This document shows positions 45,201-60,200 of a DNA stretch of 64,000 bases, in pieces. The translations under genes and the position numbers were made by a program. Below the pieces are notes generated by a model. The model was given only the letters and a program-made list of their open reading frames with translations, was not told where the DNA came from and made no database searches. This stretch comes from an uncultured bacterium (GTDB lineage: Bacteria > Bacteroidota > Bacteroidia > Bacteroidales > Bacteroidaceae): the NCBI GenBank assembly GCA_905215345.1, contig CAJMPR010000016.1, positions 23,141 through 87,140 on the forward strand. Reading direction: 5' to 3'. Position 1 is the first letter of the stretch; each line of letters starts with the position of its first letter.

Positions 45201-48200
45201 TGTTCTTTACCCGCTGCTATTGCTATTATATTAGCACTGTCGTCTGTATCTCCAACGATTGAAACTTCTGCCGCAACACTTGTTGAGCCTGTTCTTCCAA
45301 GTTGACCGTTGGCATTTGAACCCCATGTCCATACTCTTCCGTTTGTATCAAGTGCCAATGCGTGGCTATTGCCTGCCGCAACACTTACGATATTATCAAG
45401 ATATGTTCTCTCGCCTGTCGAGCTAACACTCTTAACTACTTGTACCGGATAATATGATGCACTTGATGTACCGTCACCAAGGTTTCCTGAACCCCATGTC
45501 CATACTGTTCCGTTATCCATAAGTGCGACTGTAAAGCTATTACCCGATTTTGTCATAGGGATTGCAAATTTATCATCGCCTGACTTAATTACCTTAACGA
45601 TAAGTTGACCTTTGTATAAAATTGTTTCGTCAAGAAGTCCTGTGTAAACTCCGTCATTTACAGGACTGATTTCTTTTTCAAAACTAATTGTTGTTTGACC
45701 GTATATTCCATTTGTATTTGCACTTACAACGCCGTTTGAGTTGACAGTTGCCACATCACTGTTTGATGAGTTATATGTCACTCCGTCATTTGCATTTATA
45801 ACATCACTATATGCGTAATGTGCAAATTCATATCCAGGAATATGTTCATATTTAATTCTGCCTAAATCAAGTGTTTCGCCCTCAGTGATTGTTACAACCA
45901 ATGGGATACTGTCGCCGTCATTATCGGCAACCATCATTACATCAGCCGCTCTGTCACCGGATTGAACAGGAATCAAACTGTTAACTCTGTAATTGTTACC
46001 AAACTGACCGTTTCTGTTTGAACCCCATGCCCAAATTGTTCCGTTGTGCAACATAGCCGCACTGAAATAAGCACCATTCGCTATTTGAATCGTGTCTTCA
46101 ATATAATCATTATCAGAGTATACATTTTCTCCTTTTATTACCTCTGAAGGTGTGTTTGTACTATCGGTTGTATTGTTACCAAGTTGACCGAATGTGTTGT
46201 CACCCCAAGCATATGTACTATGCTTATATGTATCAGGATTAAGCGAAAGTGCCATTACTGTATTTCCGCCGGCTGATATAGCTGTTACATTTTCAAGAGA
46301 TCTTTCTCTTGTAGGTACAGATACGCTATTTACAGTACCTGCTTCATCTGTATTTTCACTTACCAATTTACCCCATACATAAACATAGCCTTGATTATTA
46401 TATTGTTTTGTTTTCTTTGTTGTATCATCAACTGTTATATTTCTTGCAAGTGCTATAACGGTAGTTTCATCAAGATTTATTTGCGTACCGATATCTCTTG
46501 TATTTCTTTCTTTATTATTAGCACCTACTTGTAAATCTACAATATTCTTTAGATATTTATCTGCCGAATATCCATCACCCTTATAAACTTGAAGTGGGTA
46601 ACCTCTGCGTGTATCATTATTTACATTTGTTTCATTTGCAAGGACGCCGTACATATTGCTGCCCCATGACCATACTGTTCCGTCTGCCTTAACAACATAT
46701 ACACTGTCACCGTCTGTTCTTACAGATACTGCATTGTTCAAGTATCCGCCTGCATAAGGACCTACAACCTGTACTGCATTTTCTGTACCGTACTCTGTCC
46801 ATGAATACCATGTATAATATACACCTGTCCAGTTGTATGCTGACACTCTCGTTGTCGTTGTCGGTACATATTCATTGTATTCCCAATGTCCCGGAATAGT
46901 GAAATCTACATATCTATCCGTTACTATATATAGACTTGTAGAATACATTGAATCATACTTATTAATACCAAGTTTACCGGATGTACCGTTATGTCCCCAT
47001 GCCCATACTGTTCCGTCAGTCTTAACTGCATATGAAACATCATCACCGGCAGCTATTGCCATTACGTCTGTAAGATTTTGAGTATTATCACTGTCAAGCT
47101 TAACAAGTTGAGGAGTTACAATACCGTATCTTCTTTCCTTGTTAGCATCACCTACAACAGTTTCATAACTACTTTTATGATAGCCTGTTCTTGTTACGAT
47201 ATTATTTTGGTAATAATCTCCCCAAACAATATTCTTTACTTCTGTATAACCCCAAATATATACTTCACCATTTTCTGTAAGTGCCAATGAATGACGTTTA
47301 CCTGCGGCTACGGATTTAATTTTAACATCACTTGGAATATCTACTTTTACCGGATACAAGAAGTCATTTCTCTTTTCATCGCCGTCAGCCGGATAACTAT
47401 TATGAGTATCATTACTTCTTATACCATTGCCAAGTTGACCATATATATTGTTGCCCCATGCCCATACTGTTCCGTCATTCATAAGTGCAAGAGTATGATT
47501 ATCACCTGAAACAACCATAGGAGTTACTTCTGTGTCAACTTCTTTTACTGACACTTCAAGCACACCTACATAATTTGTAGATGTATTATAGAATGTAATA
47601 AACGTATTTGTATATCTATGTTCATCATTTGGACGAATTGTTATTATATTATTATTGTCACCTGCTGAAACAATAGATGTATCTATTGATGTTGCCGTTA
47701 TTCCGTCAAAAACTGTCTGCTCAGAAACATCAGTATTATATGCCTGTACGGCTGTACTGTGTCTGTCATTATCATTATAAATCAAGTTAAAGCCTACCAT
47801 ATGATAATCATATATATCAGACTTATTGATTTCAAGATATTGATTCTTTGACAAAGTAATCTTTTGCGGTAGCGGATTATAATTATCTGCATTAACATCA
47901 TCATTATAAACTTCTGTTGCCACACCGTCTGTATACAATGTTGCTACACCGATAGCTTCACGTCTGTCTTCACGAAGACCTGTCTGTACAGGTTCAGTTC
48001 TTTCAACTGATGAAAAATCACCTACATTATATGTAGAGTTTTTACCCCATGAATATACACTACCATCGTATCTGACTACAGATGTACCCATATCACCGAT
48101 TGTTGCGGAAGTAATCCAACCGATTCTGTCTGTTGCATCATCGCTATAGAAACTTTCGCCTCGTTTTGTATACTTAGCAGTAAGTGAATTTGCTGTTGAA

Positions 48201-51200
48201 CCTACACCTGTTGTATTATTTGCACCACTGCCCCATGAATACAAGTAACCATCTCTGCCAACTGCCATTGATGAATTTACTCCGGCATTAACATTAACTA
48301 TTCCGTCAAGATTTTGCATATTCTCACCGTCATAGCTGATTAAAACTCTCTTCGGAGAATTTGCATTATAATTGTTGGCATTATCTATTGAATCATTTGT
48401 AGTTATTGTATTATTACCAAGTTGACCGTTTGCATTTCTACCCCAAGCATATACACTGCTGTCATCTGACAATGCAATATTGTGATATGCTCCTGCAGAA
48501 ATCTTAACGATATTTCTCAAATATGCAGTGCTACTTGCACTTTCGCCATTTACAGCTTGTGTAGGTGCAAGAGCCTCTGTAAAGAATCCCTTACCAATTT
48601 GACCGTAGCTACCGCTACCCCAACTGAATACATTACCATCTCTTCTCAATGCTGAAATGAATGTATCACCGATTGTAATATCAATAAAGTCATTAAGCGC
48701 ACCGTCTGCGTTATCTCCGGCACTTGCTCCCTTTACTGTGAATGAAGCATATTGACTGTATTTTGAATTTTTAGCCTCGATACCTCTCTGACCGTATGTG
48801 TTATCACCCCATACATATACAACACCGTCTTGTGCCAAAGCTGCTGAGTTTCTTGCACCGGCTGCAACTCTTTCTACACCTGAAAGTATTTCTGTTGAGC
48901 TTGTTTTTACAAGTGTTGGTGTGTATGCAGTAGATGTACCGCCTATACCAAGCTTACCGTTTGCATTGTTACCCAATGCCCAAACGTGACCGTCTGTATC
49001 AACTGCAAGCATATGAGTTGGACCGGCAGCAATGTGTTTGATATTTTCAAGATATGTTTTTGTATCTTTATTAACTGTTTTAACAACTTGTACCGGTGAT
49101 GTTCTACTTACGGTTGATGATGTACTTCCGTCATATGTATTACCCCACGTCCAAACTGTTCCGTCTGCTTTTAGTGCATATACACCGCTATTTGTTGCAG
49201 CAACAACCGGAACTGTTATTCCGTCATTTGGTTTTACCAAAACAGTGAACATACCATAGTAGCCTGTAACATCGTTTCTTGCCGTAATAACTGCCTCACC
49301 ATAACGTCTTGCATGATTTGCAGTTACTCTTACAACGTTTGACGCAACATCTTTTTCAACCTTAGCTATGTCTTCATTTGATGTATTGAATGTAAGATTG
49401 TCAAAATCTGTTGTAGGATGTGGATTTACGTCACTCAATAGGTTAAATCCAAGGTATTCTTTATCAATCATACCATTGTCGCCTTGAAGAGTAACCTCAA
49501 GTATGCCATCGTTGTTAATATAAATGTAGTTTGGCATATTGTCATATTCAACTACGTCAGTACCTTCAGTCTTAACTGCGTGTTGGAATGCAAATATCTT
49601 TGCCGGACTTTCACCCATAAAGATAGGGTGAACAATATTGTTAGAGAATTGTCCTACTCCGTAATATCCCCAACCATATACACTACCGTCATAACGCAAT
49701 GCCATAGCATCTCTTTCGCCGGCATAAACTCTGGTTATATTAGTAAGTTCGGTTGTTCCGTCCAATGTACCTGTTTCACCTGCAACTACACGAGTAGCTG
49801 ATGAATAGTATCCGCCTGTTGATTCGTTACCAAGTTGACCATTTGAGTTTACACCCCATGCGTATACATCACCGTCACCGTTAACCGCATAGCTATGACT
49901 TCCGGCAGCTGATACATAAACTATATTATTTAGGTTTCCGTCTGCTGATACAACCTGTACCGGTGTTAGTTCTTTAACAGATGTTGCACCATTACCAAGT
50001 TGTCCGTTTCTGTTAGCACCCCATGAATATACTTCACCACTTCTTGTTGTGATTAAAGCATGATCTGTTGCCATATCAACATAAAGTGCATCTCTGAAAT
50101 ATGTTACATAAGAATTCTTTTCACCACTCAACAGTTGCATTGGCATTGCAACATTATCTGATGAACCATCGCCAAGTTGACCGTTTTCGTTATCGCCCCA
50201 AGCATAAGCATAACCGTCATTTCTTACTGCAATAGATGAATTACCGCCGGCTGAAATTTCTGAAATTGAGCTTAAGTAGCCTATGCCTTCAAGACCTACT
50301 ACTTTTGTAGGTTCTGTTATGTAAAGATTTTCCTGTGACGGAATGTATGTGTAGTATGTTTCTGCGTCATATTCTTCGTGCCAATTCTCGTCGCCCTCTT
50401 TAACATCTTCAGGATTTTTATATCCTTGTGTTGAGAAACCAAGTTGAATTTGATTGAATTTAACGTCTTTATTTGTACCGATTTGTCCTTTATTATTTAG
50501 ACCCCATGCCCATACATTGCCGTTCTTATCTAATGCAAGTGTATGTCCGCCACTTGTAGCGTGATTTAACAAATCAAGTTTTTCAGCATCTTTGTCAAGT
50601 CCCGATTCAACACCGGTTGCTGCTGAAATTGCTACTATATTTTTCAAATTAATCTTCTGTGGTGACAATATATTATTATTGTCTTGTATTCTATTATATT
50701 TTGCGTGGTCGTGTTCTCTGTATGCCTGTTGGTCAAGCGGAGTATCATCTGTGTAACAACAGTTACCCCAAACAGTTACCTTTGAAATTAATTCTTCGTG
50801 GTATTCATTCCAATCGCCATTGCCCAACTGACCGTATTCATTCCAACCCCATGTATATACTTCACCTGTTGTTGAAAGTGCAACTGAGAATTTGTTTCCG
50901 GCTGCAATTGCCATAAACTTAACTTCACTGCCGTCACTGTTACGAGGGAATGAAATTTTTGCCGGATATTCTGTATCGTTTGTATCTCCGTTTCCAAGTT
51001 GACCTTTATCGTTTTTACCCCATGCCCAAACTGTTCCGTCTGATTTTAGAGTAAGAATATGGTCTGTACCGGCTGATACCATAGGTATAACTAATTTTTC
51101 CGTTTGCTTTACGCCAAGTTTAAATATACCTGAATACTCTGAGAATGACTTTTGTTCAACAAGCATTGAAACTTCACCGTAACGATTATTTTCGTTCGGT

Positions 51201-54200
51201 ATAATACGCCATCCGTCAGCTTCTTCTACAACTGTCGCAATTCCTGAATCCATTGTTCTGAAATCATAATTTGTTGCTGGCATAGGTGTAACAACACCTT
51301 CATCATCAAGGATAAGGTTAAATCCACCTTCAAATTTTTCATTTACTGATGTTATTTTTAGTGTCTTGTCATAATCAAGGAATGTGTAAAGCTCATCTTC
51401 ATCAATCTTTGCAAATTCATTACCGTCACTGTCAATAATCGTACCCTCTGTTACAGAAAGTGTCTTTACAAGTTTTTCACCTGTTTGTACTGCTGCGTTG
51501 TGTTGTGTATTTGTAAAGTCACCAAGTTGACCTTCTGTATTACGACCCCATGACCATACACTACCGTCTTTCTTCAATAGTATAACATGTGAATTACCGG
51601 CTGAAACGCTTAACGCATCACGGAAATACAAATCATCTGTACTTGTTGAGTCACCTGACGCAATTTGTTGTGGTACAAGATAGTTAGTTTGTTTACTGTC
51701 ACCTGAAACTAAGGCACCCAAACCAACCTGACCTTCTGCGTCAAGTCCCCATGCGTATACTGTACCAGATTTTGTTACAACAACTGTGTGTTCTCCACCG
51801 GCTGAAATTTCGATTGCAAGCTGATCGCTGCCATCCATCCATTGATTTCTTACACGAACAGGTGTCGTTGAATTATTTGTTGTTCCGTTACCAAGTTGTC
51901 CATTGATATTTTTACCCCAAGTGTATACTTCATTTCTGTTATTTATAACAGCAGTATGTTCACTTCCGGCAGAAATCTTAATTACATTTCCTAAATACCA
52001 TACGTCTGTGTCAGATTCACCTCTCCAAACTTGAGCCGGTGTATAAACATCTGATGATATAACTGTACCAAGTTTACCATTCGATACATCACCCCAAGCA
52101 TATACTGCACCATCATTTCTCAAAGCAACTGAATATGCGTTTCCGGCTTCGATTGCAATAATATTGCTTAAGTATTCATGTTCGGCTGCACTGTCACCCT
52201 TTAGAACTTTTGTCGGATAGATAACATCTTCTCCGGCTTGACCGATACCAAGTTGACCATGTTCATTTGCACCCCAAGCATATACATAACCGTCTTTTGT
52301 AAGTGCAAGTGAGTGAGAACTACCAGCAGCTACTGATATTATATCTGAAAGAATTGATTCATATTCATCTTCATAGACGTAATATGCCTTACTTCTGTTA
52401 TCCTTGTTCATGCTACCAAGTTGACCATGTTCGTTACCACCCCACGACATAACTTCCATTGATTCAGTAACCATCAAAACATGTGTATCACTTGCTGAGA
52501 TGTCACGAATACCAAGCATTGTGGAATCTCCGCCAAATTGAACTGCAACCGGAGATGCCTTACTCTTATCTGTTCCGTCACCAAGCTGATTCTGAGTATT
52601 TTCGCCCCATGCGTAAACTTTACCCGAAACTTGAAGTGCAACAGAGAAGTTTTTGCCCGCATAAACTTTTGGTGCGGCAATTCTTCCGTCTACATATACA
52701 TCAATTATACCTGTCCATACAGTCTTACCGTCTGTATTTACGGCACGAACTGTTGTAGAACCGTATTGTCCTGACGGAACAAATTCTGTTCCGTTAACTC
52801 TTACTATATTTTCATTATCAGAAACAAATGTAACTTCACCTGTTGCATCATGTTCTCTTTGAACTTCAACATATTCTGTCAAGCTGAATCCAGGGTGAAC
52901 TATTCTTGTTGCTCTTGTTGGATTGATTACATATTTTTCTTTTTGCGAAACAGTAATCTTTGATGGAGCAAGGAAGAATTCACTTCTTCCGTCATAGTCC
53001 TCTTTTACATTACCTTGTTCTGTTATAATTTGACCTATTTCAAATTTATAGTTTTCTGCTGATTTTTCACCTGTATATACAGGGTAATTAAATGATGAGA
53101 GACCTGAGTTACCGATTTCACCGTAATCGCCGATACCCCATGCTGCGATATTACCGCTATTGCTCATAGCAACACTGAAGTTTTTACCGGCAGCAATCAA
53201 GCTGATGTCACCAAGAGATGACAAGCCTGTTACTGTTTCAGTTTCTCCGGCTACAACTCCATTAGCTCTGTCATATACTGTATATGCACCGCTATTATCT
53301 ATAACTTTACCCCATACGGCTACATTACCGTCATAGTCGATACTTAACATATGTTCATAACCGACAGAAATTGCCATTACATTTGTAAGTTCATAGTTAG
53401 GGTCATACAAATATGTTGTATATACCTTGCGTGGTGTATTTGCATAATCTGCACTTAATGTATAGTCACCTAATTGTTGTGAACTGTTATCGCCCCAAGC
53501 ATATACTCTTGAATTTCTGTCAATTACTGCTGTGTTATTTGCTTTAGCAGAAATTTGAGATATGTTCTCAATATAGTAACCGTCACCATAACTGTCACCC
53601 TTGAATACTTGAATTGGATATTCTCTGTCATCATTTGTCATATCACCAAGTTGACCACGGTCATTTCTACCCCATGCCCAAACGCTACCGTCACGCTTTA
53701 ACGCAACTGTATGATATGATCCGGCTTTTACAGAGATAATATCTGTTAAATATCCACCTCCGTTAAAACCTTTTACTTGACTTGGAATATACGAACCGTT
53801 TTCACCTGTACCAAGTTGACCGAATTCGTTGTCACCCCATGTGTAAACAGTATCATTATTCAATACAATTACAGTATGCTTCTTACCTGCTGCGATGTCT
53901 GTAATTTCTGAGAAATCAACACCGTCTGTCGAATTAACTTCTATCGGCAAAGCTCTTGAATCTTCAATAGCAGTGCCGTCTTCCGTTGTTTCATTATTTA
54001 TTTCCACACCAAGCTGACCTGAAGTATTGTCGCCCCAAGCATACAATAAACCGTCATTTCTTAATGCAAGTACAAATCTTTCGCCGGCTGCTATTCTCTT
54101 AATATCTGAAATATAATCACGAACACCGGTTTCTTCATCTATTGACAATGTTACCTGTACCGGATATGCTCTGTTAATATATGTACCGTCACCAAGTTGT

Positions 54201-57200
54201 CCGTAATTATTTATACCCCATGTCCATACACTACCGTCACCCTTTAGTGCAACAGTAAAATCTTCGCCTGTTGCAACCATTGGATCATAAAGTTGACCTT
54301 CCGGTCTTAATGTTAATAGTACATTTTTTGTATAATCTCCTACTTTGATTGTAAGAGTTGTTGTTCCGAATTTATGATTCTTATTCGGAGTTATAACAAC
54401 GTATGTTGTTCCGTCTGCAGCAGTTTCAACATCCAATGTGAATAGTTTTGGATTCAACAATGAGAAATTACTCTTGTCAATACCTGTAAGTTTAACAAGG
54501 TTAAGTCCCTGTGCGTCAAACAAGTTAAAGCTACCGTATATATTTGAATAAATTTCGTTTAAGTTTATTTTTAGGGCATCATAACTACTACTATTTCTAT
54601 AAATCATACTTAATTCTGACGGAAGTACGTTTTTATAGGTTGTAGTATCAATAGTACCGTCATATCTTTCAAGAATTGTTTCTTTTACAGATAGACTGTT
54701 AGATTCCTTTTCACCTACTTGTGTAGGATATACTTTATTGCCTTTTGAATAGTCACCTATATGACCACTGTTATTTGAACCCCAAGCATATACTTTACCG
54801 CTTGACTTAACAGCCATTGAGAAATCTTTGCCTGCTCCAAGAAGGTATACTTCACCAAATTGTTCATGTGCTAAAGATTCTCCATTTTTAACTTCAACAG
54901 GAATAGGAGAAGATGATGTTGTTATGTCACCAACACCAAGTTGACCGTTACTGTTTGAACCCCAAGCATACATTTCATCATTCTTTGTAAGTGCAAGCAT
55001 ATGTTCATTTCCGACTGCAATGCTACGAACGTTATCCAAATCAACCTTTACAGGTGCATTTGCAAAACTTTCACTCTTTGAAGCACCAAGTTGACCATTA
55101 TTATTTGAGCCCCAAGTATATATTACATTTGCAAGTTCATTAGAAACATTTCCATCTTCATCTTTTACTGTTTTAGTTTCTTGTATAATTGCAGCCGCAC
55201 TGTTACCACCAATATCTAAGTCAACTGCATTGTGTATAAATGTATCATTTCCGGATACATATTCACCATTCCATACTTGTACCGGTACGTTTTTCTGAGT
55301 GCCGTCTGACACATTACCAAGTTGACCGACTGTATTGTCACCCCATACAAATATGTCGCCGTTTCTCTTTAATACTGCTGCAAAATCATCTCCGGCTACA
55401 ACTTTAATAACATCTTCAAGTACGGCAGAACTACTTGCACTCGCACCTTTAACAACAGATTTTGGTACATTTGAATTTGAAGTAGCACCATTACCTAATT
55501 GTCCTCTGTTACTTGTACCCCAAGAATATACACTACCTGAATTTGTCAATGCAAATGCAAAATCTTTTTCAGCTACTACATTGATAAATTTAACATTCTG
55601 TGAATTTGCCTGTACATTAAGCATTTGAGGCGTAGCTGAATAAGCCTCGCCGATATCGCCTCTGCCAAGCTGTCCGTTTTCGTTATTACCCCATGTCCAT
55701 ATGTTTCCATCAACATCAAGTGCAACTACAAAATCATCACCCGCTGATATAGTCGTCATTTGTGGAATGTCAATTAAAACCTGTGGAATAGGTCTGTATG
55801 TTGTCGTTGTATCAATACCAAGTTGACCGTTTGAATTTGTACCCCAAGTATATACAAGACCGCTTGCTGAAAGTGCAACTGCAAAATCTACACCTGAATC
55901 AACTTTTGGAAGTGCTATACCTTCTGTTACATTTACAATGATTGAGCCGATATATTTAGTATCAGTATTTCTCAATATAATTGTTGCTTTACCGATTTTC
56001 TTTGTCGCAGATACAACACCTGTCTGATCAACAGATGCAACTGTGTCGTCTGAAGTTGCAAACTCAATCTTTGTAGCATCTGCGGTTTTTGTTTCTGTAA
56101 CACTCTTTAGCATATTGAAACCACTTAGATATTTTTCGATTGTTTCTGCTGCGTCAATTTCCAAAGAGCCGTTATTTTCGATTGTGATTTCTACCGGTAT
56201 ATCATTTCCTGTGTATTCTTTTACAACAGATCCATCTGCTTTTTTTGCAATAATTTTTTGCATCATAAGCACACGTGCTTCTCTGTCACCGGTTAAAACA
56301 GGAGTACGTCTTGTTTCATTTGAAATATCACCAATTTGTCCGCTCGCATTCAAGCCCCATGAGTATACATAACCATCGTCTTTAATTACAACTGTATGTG
56401 AACCGCCTGTGCTTAAACCGATTACGTTAATTAAATAATTATCTGTACTGTCGATAGTCACACCTTTGTCTACACGAGTAGGTAATGCGTTTCTTGATAT
56501 ATCACTATTAATATCTTTGATACCAAGCTGACCGAATTCATTATCACCCCATGTCCAAACAGTGTTGTTTTCACTTCCTTCAAGAGCAGTTATAATTGCA
56601 GAATGTTGTCCGCCGGCTGCAATAGTCTTAATTTTTCCGCTAATTGTTATTCTTTCAGGAACTGAAACTATATCTTTTGTATTTGATGCAAGTTGTCTAC
56701 GATCATTTGCACCCCAAGCATACAATGAGTTGTCAAATGTAAGTGCAAGTGCATGGTTTGCACCTAAGGAAATATCAATCACATTTTCAAGATTTTTACT
56801 GTTGCTTGTTATAACCTTAACAGGTTGATTTCTTAGACCGTTTGCATTTATACCAAGTTGACCGTATTCATTGTTACCCCAAACGACAATCATACCGTTT
56901 GATTTTAATGCTGCACTAAATTCTTTTCCGGCCGCAATTCTAACAATATTTGACAGATAGATGTCGCTACTTGCACTACGTCCGCCTAAAACTTTCGCAG
57001 CTTTTTTCTTATACTTAGCAAGTGATGTAGTTGAATCATATCCATCGTTGCCCACGCCAAGTTGACCGCTACCATTACTACCGAATGAGTAAACATAGCC
57101 GTCCTCTGATAAAATTAATGTATGATTTCCGCCGGCTGCGACTGCTGAAATTTTTCCAATTTCTTTTCCGTCTTCCGATACGATAGTAACAGGTACACTA

Positions 57201-60200
57201 CTATCCATAGTTGTATAATCTGTTTCTGCCGGTGCTGCCGGTGGACCTTGTTCAATTTGTAATACAGGAAGTTTATCGTTTTCGTCATATTTATTAATAA
57301 ATGACCATACACCACTGCCGTCTTCAAAATTCCAACCTGTATATACTGAAGAATCTGTCAAATCTGCATTTGCCGATGATGAAGCAGCCTCATTACCGAC
57401 ACCTATTACTGTTCCATTATTTGTATATGTATAAACAACACCATACTCCACACCAGCTTCAGCGTCAACAGATGACTCCGCCATATTAGATGCTGCTATA
57501 CCTGCGGCACCTGATATATCAGATGTACCGCTGATAGTTCCTGAGCTATATACACGGAAAATATTACCAAGGTTTACGGCTGTAATACCACCTACATATT
57601 TTATGCTTACACTTGTTTCACTGTTTACAACTGTAACATCGGCTCTATTATATACGTTTGAAACTGTACCGTGTTCACCATTATAAGCAACCAAACCGCC
57701 ACTTAGGTTATATGAAGATATTTGACCTGAAACTATACCTGAATTAGTAACAGTTCCGTCATTGAATCCGACAAGTCCGGCTGAAATTGAGTATGCCGGA
57801 ACAGACATGTCATTATCTTCTATTTCAAGTGTGGTATTGCTTACAGAAATGCTATTAAGAATTACATTCTGAATAGTACCATTATTTACTGCGAACATTG
57901 CAGATACTGATGTCTTACTGTCACCAATATTTGTACCGATAACTGCTGAAGATATGTTTACATTGTTTATTCTGTAACCGTTACCATCAAATATACCGGT
58001 AAATGGTTGTTCATCATTACCTATTGGTGCAAAAGAGCTTGACAATGTTATGTCTTTAGCCAAGATAAATTTTCCGTCAAGAACTTCACGGACTTTTTCC
58101 AAGCCTTCCGCAGCATAAATTGTATAGTAACCTGTATTTTCATTGTATTCAACGGCATCATGTTGTTCTTCTTCATCACCTTCGATTGCCGATTCAATAC
58201 CACTTGTACCATTACCAAGTTGACCATACATATTTCCACCCCAAGTATACACTTCACCATTTGCACTAAGTGCAACTACATGAGTGTCGCCGGCAGAAAT
58301 TGCTACAATATTTTTAAGTACACTGTCACTTGTTCCGTTTACACCTACTACCTGAACAGGTGAATATTGGCTTGTTTCCTTACCTTTTGTTCCGTTACCA
58401 AGTTGACCGTTTTCATTTGCACCCCATGTCCAAACTGTACCGTCTGACTTCAAAGCAACAGAGAAATTTTCTCCGGCAGAAACCATCGGCTCTGTATAGA
58501 ATGCGTCTTCCGAAAGATCATTTACATGTACAACAAACATTCCAACTACGCCTGTTGAAGAAACAGCCTTAATTACAGCAATTCCCTTGGATACTGCTGT
58601 AAATGTAGTTCCGCTTACAGAAACTACACTGTCATCAGACGATGAATAATTTATTGATGTTGCTTTTTTGACTTCGTCATCATTAACTATAAGATTAAAG
58701 CCTCTAAGTGAAATAATGTTTCCGCCATTAGCTTTAATAGATTGGTTTTTATTTACAGTGATATTGTTTGGATTCACTATATCTTTAGTACCACCGTCAG
58801 AAGTTGGTACAGTTACAGATAATTGAAGAACATCTTCTGCACCTGAGCCTACCAAAGCAGGTGTACTGTTGTCTTCACGAGACAGATCACCCAACTGACC
58901 GTCACTGTTATATCCGAACGCCCAAACATAACCGTCTTTTTTCATCACAAATCCACTTTGTGAACCTACGGCTATTGCTTGACCATTTTCCAAAAAATCA
59001 CTATTAATAGTGGCAACATTTTTATTTCCACCTACATTGCCCATACCAAGTTGACCACGACGATTGTCACCAAAATTGTAAACGTTACCGGTTGCGTCGA
59101 TAATTGAAGTATTATTACCACCGGCAGCAATTCCTGTTACAGTTGTAATAATATCCTTTTTCTCATCAACAACATTATCAGTTACATCACTTGTTGATAA
59201 AGGAGTAACGTCTGACAAATATTTACTTGTACTGTTACGTCCAAGTTGACCGTATTCATTTGCACCGACAGTATAAACTTTACCGCCTGTGCCATCAGCA
59301 GAATATTCCAACAATACAGAATGGTTTTTACCTGCGGCTATTGCCCCAATATTTGTTATAATCGTACCATCGGCAGATAGCTCAGTTGGAACAAGTTGGT
59401 TCCAAGCATTATCTGACGGTTCATCTGAAACTTCACCATCACCAACTATAATGTCACTACCCATTTGGCCATAGTTGTTTGCACCCCATGTTAAAACAAC
59501 ACGATCCATATCAGCTACTTCTGTATTTGGTCCAAGTAATACCAATGAATGGTTTTCACCTGCGGCTACTGCTACTGCACTGTCTATATATGCACTTGAG
59601 CCATCTTCTGATGACGCACCTTGTATAACTCTTACAGGTGTTAACTCTTTGGAATTTTCTGTAACGTCATTTTCATCTCTTGTATTACCAAGTTGACCAT
59701 GATTATTAGATCCCCATGCATAAACTGCACCTGTTGCCAATGCAACCAATGAATGTTTACCTCCGGCAGCTATATCATTTGCAAGAGTTATGAATCCATT
59801 AACACTACTGTATTCACCACCGAAAACCTTGACAGGAACATTTTGGTTTGTTGTGCTATTATTACCAAGCTGACCTTTGTCATTCAAACCCCATGCTAAA
59901 ACTGCACCGTCACTTGTCATAGCAAGTGCGTGATATTTACCGGCTGCAATTTTAAATACACCGCTAAGATTTTTCTTTCCATCAACTGCTAAAACAGGAA
60001 TCGGACCTTGTGTACTTTCAAAATTTCCGTTACCAAGTTGACCGTATGTATTATCACCCCAAGCCCAAACGCTACCATCTGATTTCAATGCAACTGTAAA
60101 GTTTTCACCTGATGCAATCATAGGTGTTGTAAATTCGTTTGGTGCTTTAACGTGAATTTTTAATATTCCGAAAAAGCCTTCGTTCTCAGCTTTGATTTCT

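Larger units (their letters stand above)
49570..51454 (-). repeat. Module 7: Ig-like domain plus 7-blade propeller with two long loops
   Basis: Ig-like domain about 51454-51085 (EGGFNLILDDEG). First blade IPMVSAGTDHILTL. WG near 51018, 50848, 50503, 50198, 50022, 49853 and 49667 (YGWGYYGVGQFS). Long loops after blade 2 (about 50660-50815) and after blade 3 (about 50310-50470) add about 100 residues and are listed separately. Confidence 0.85.
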
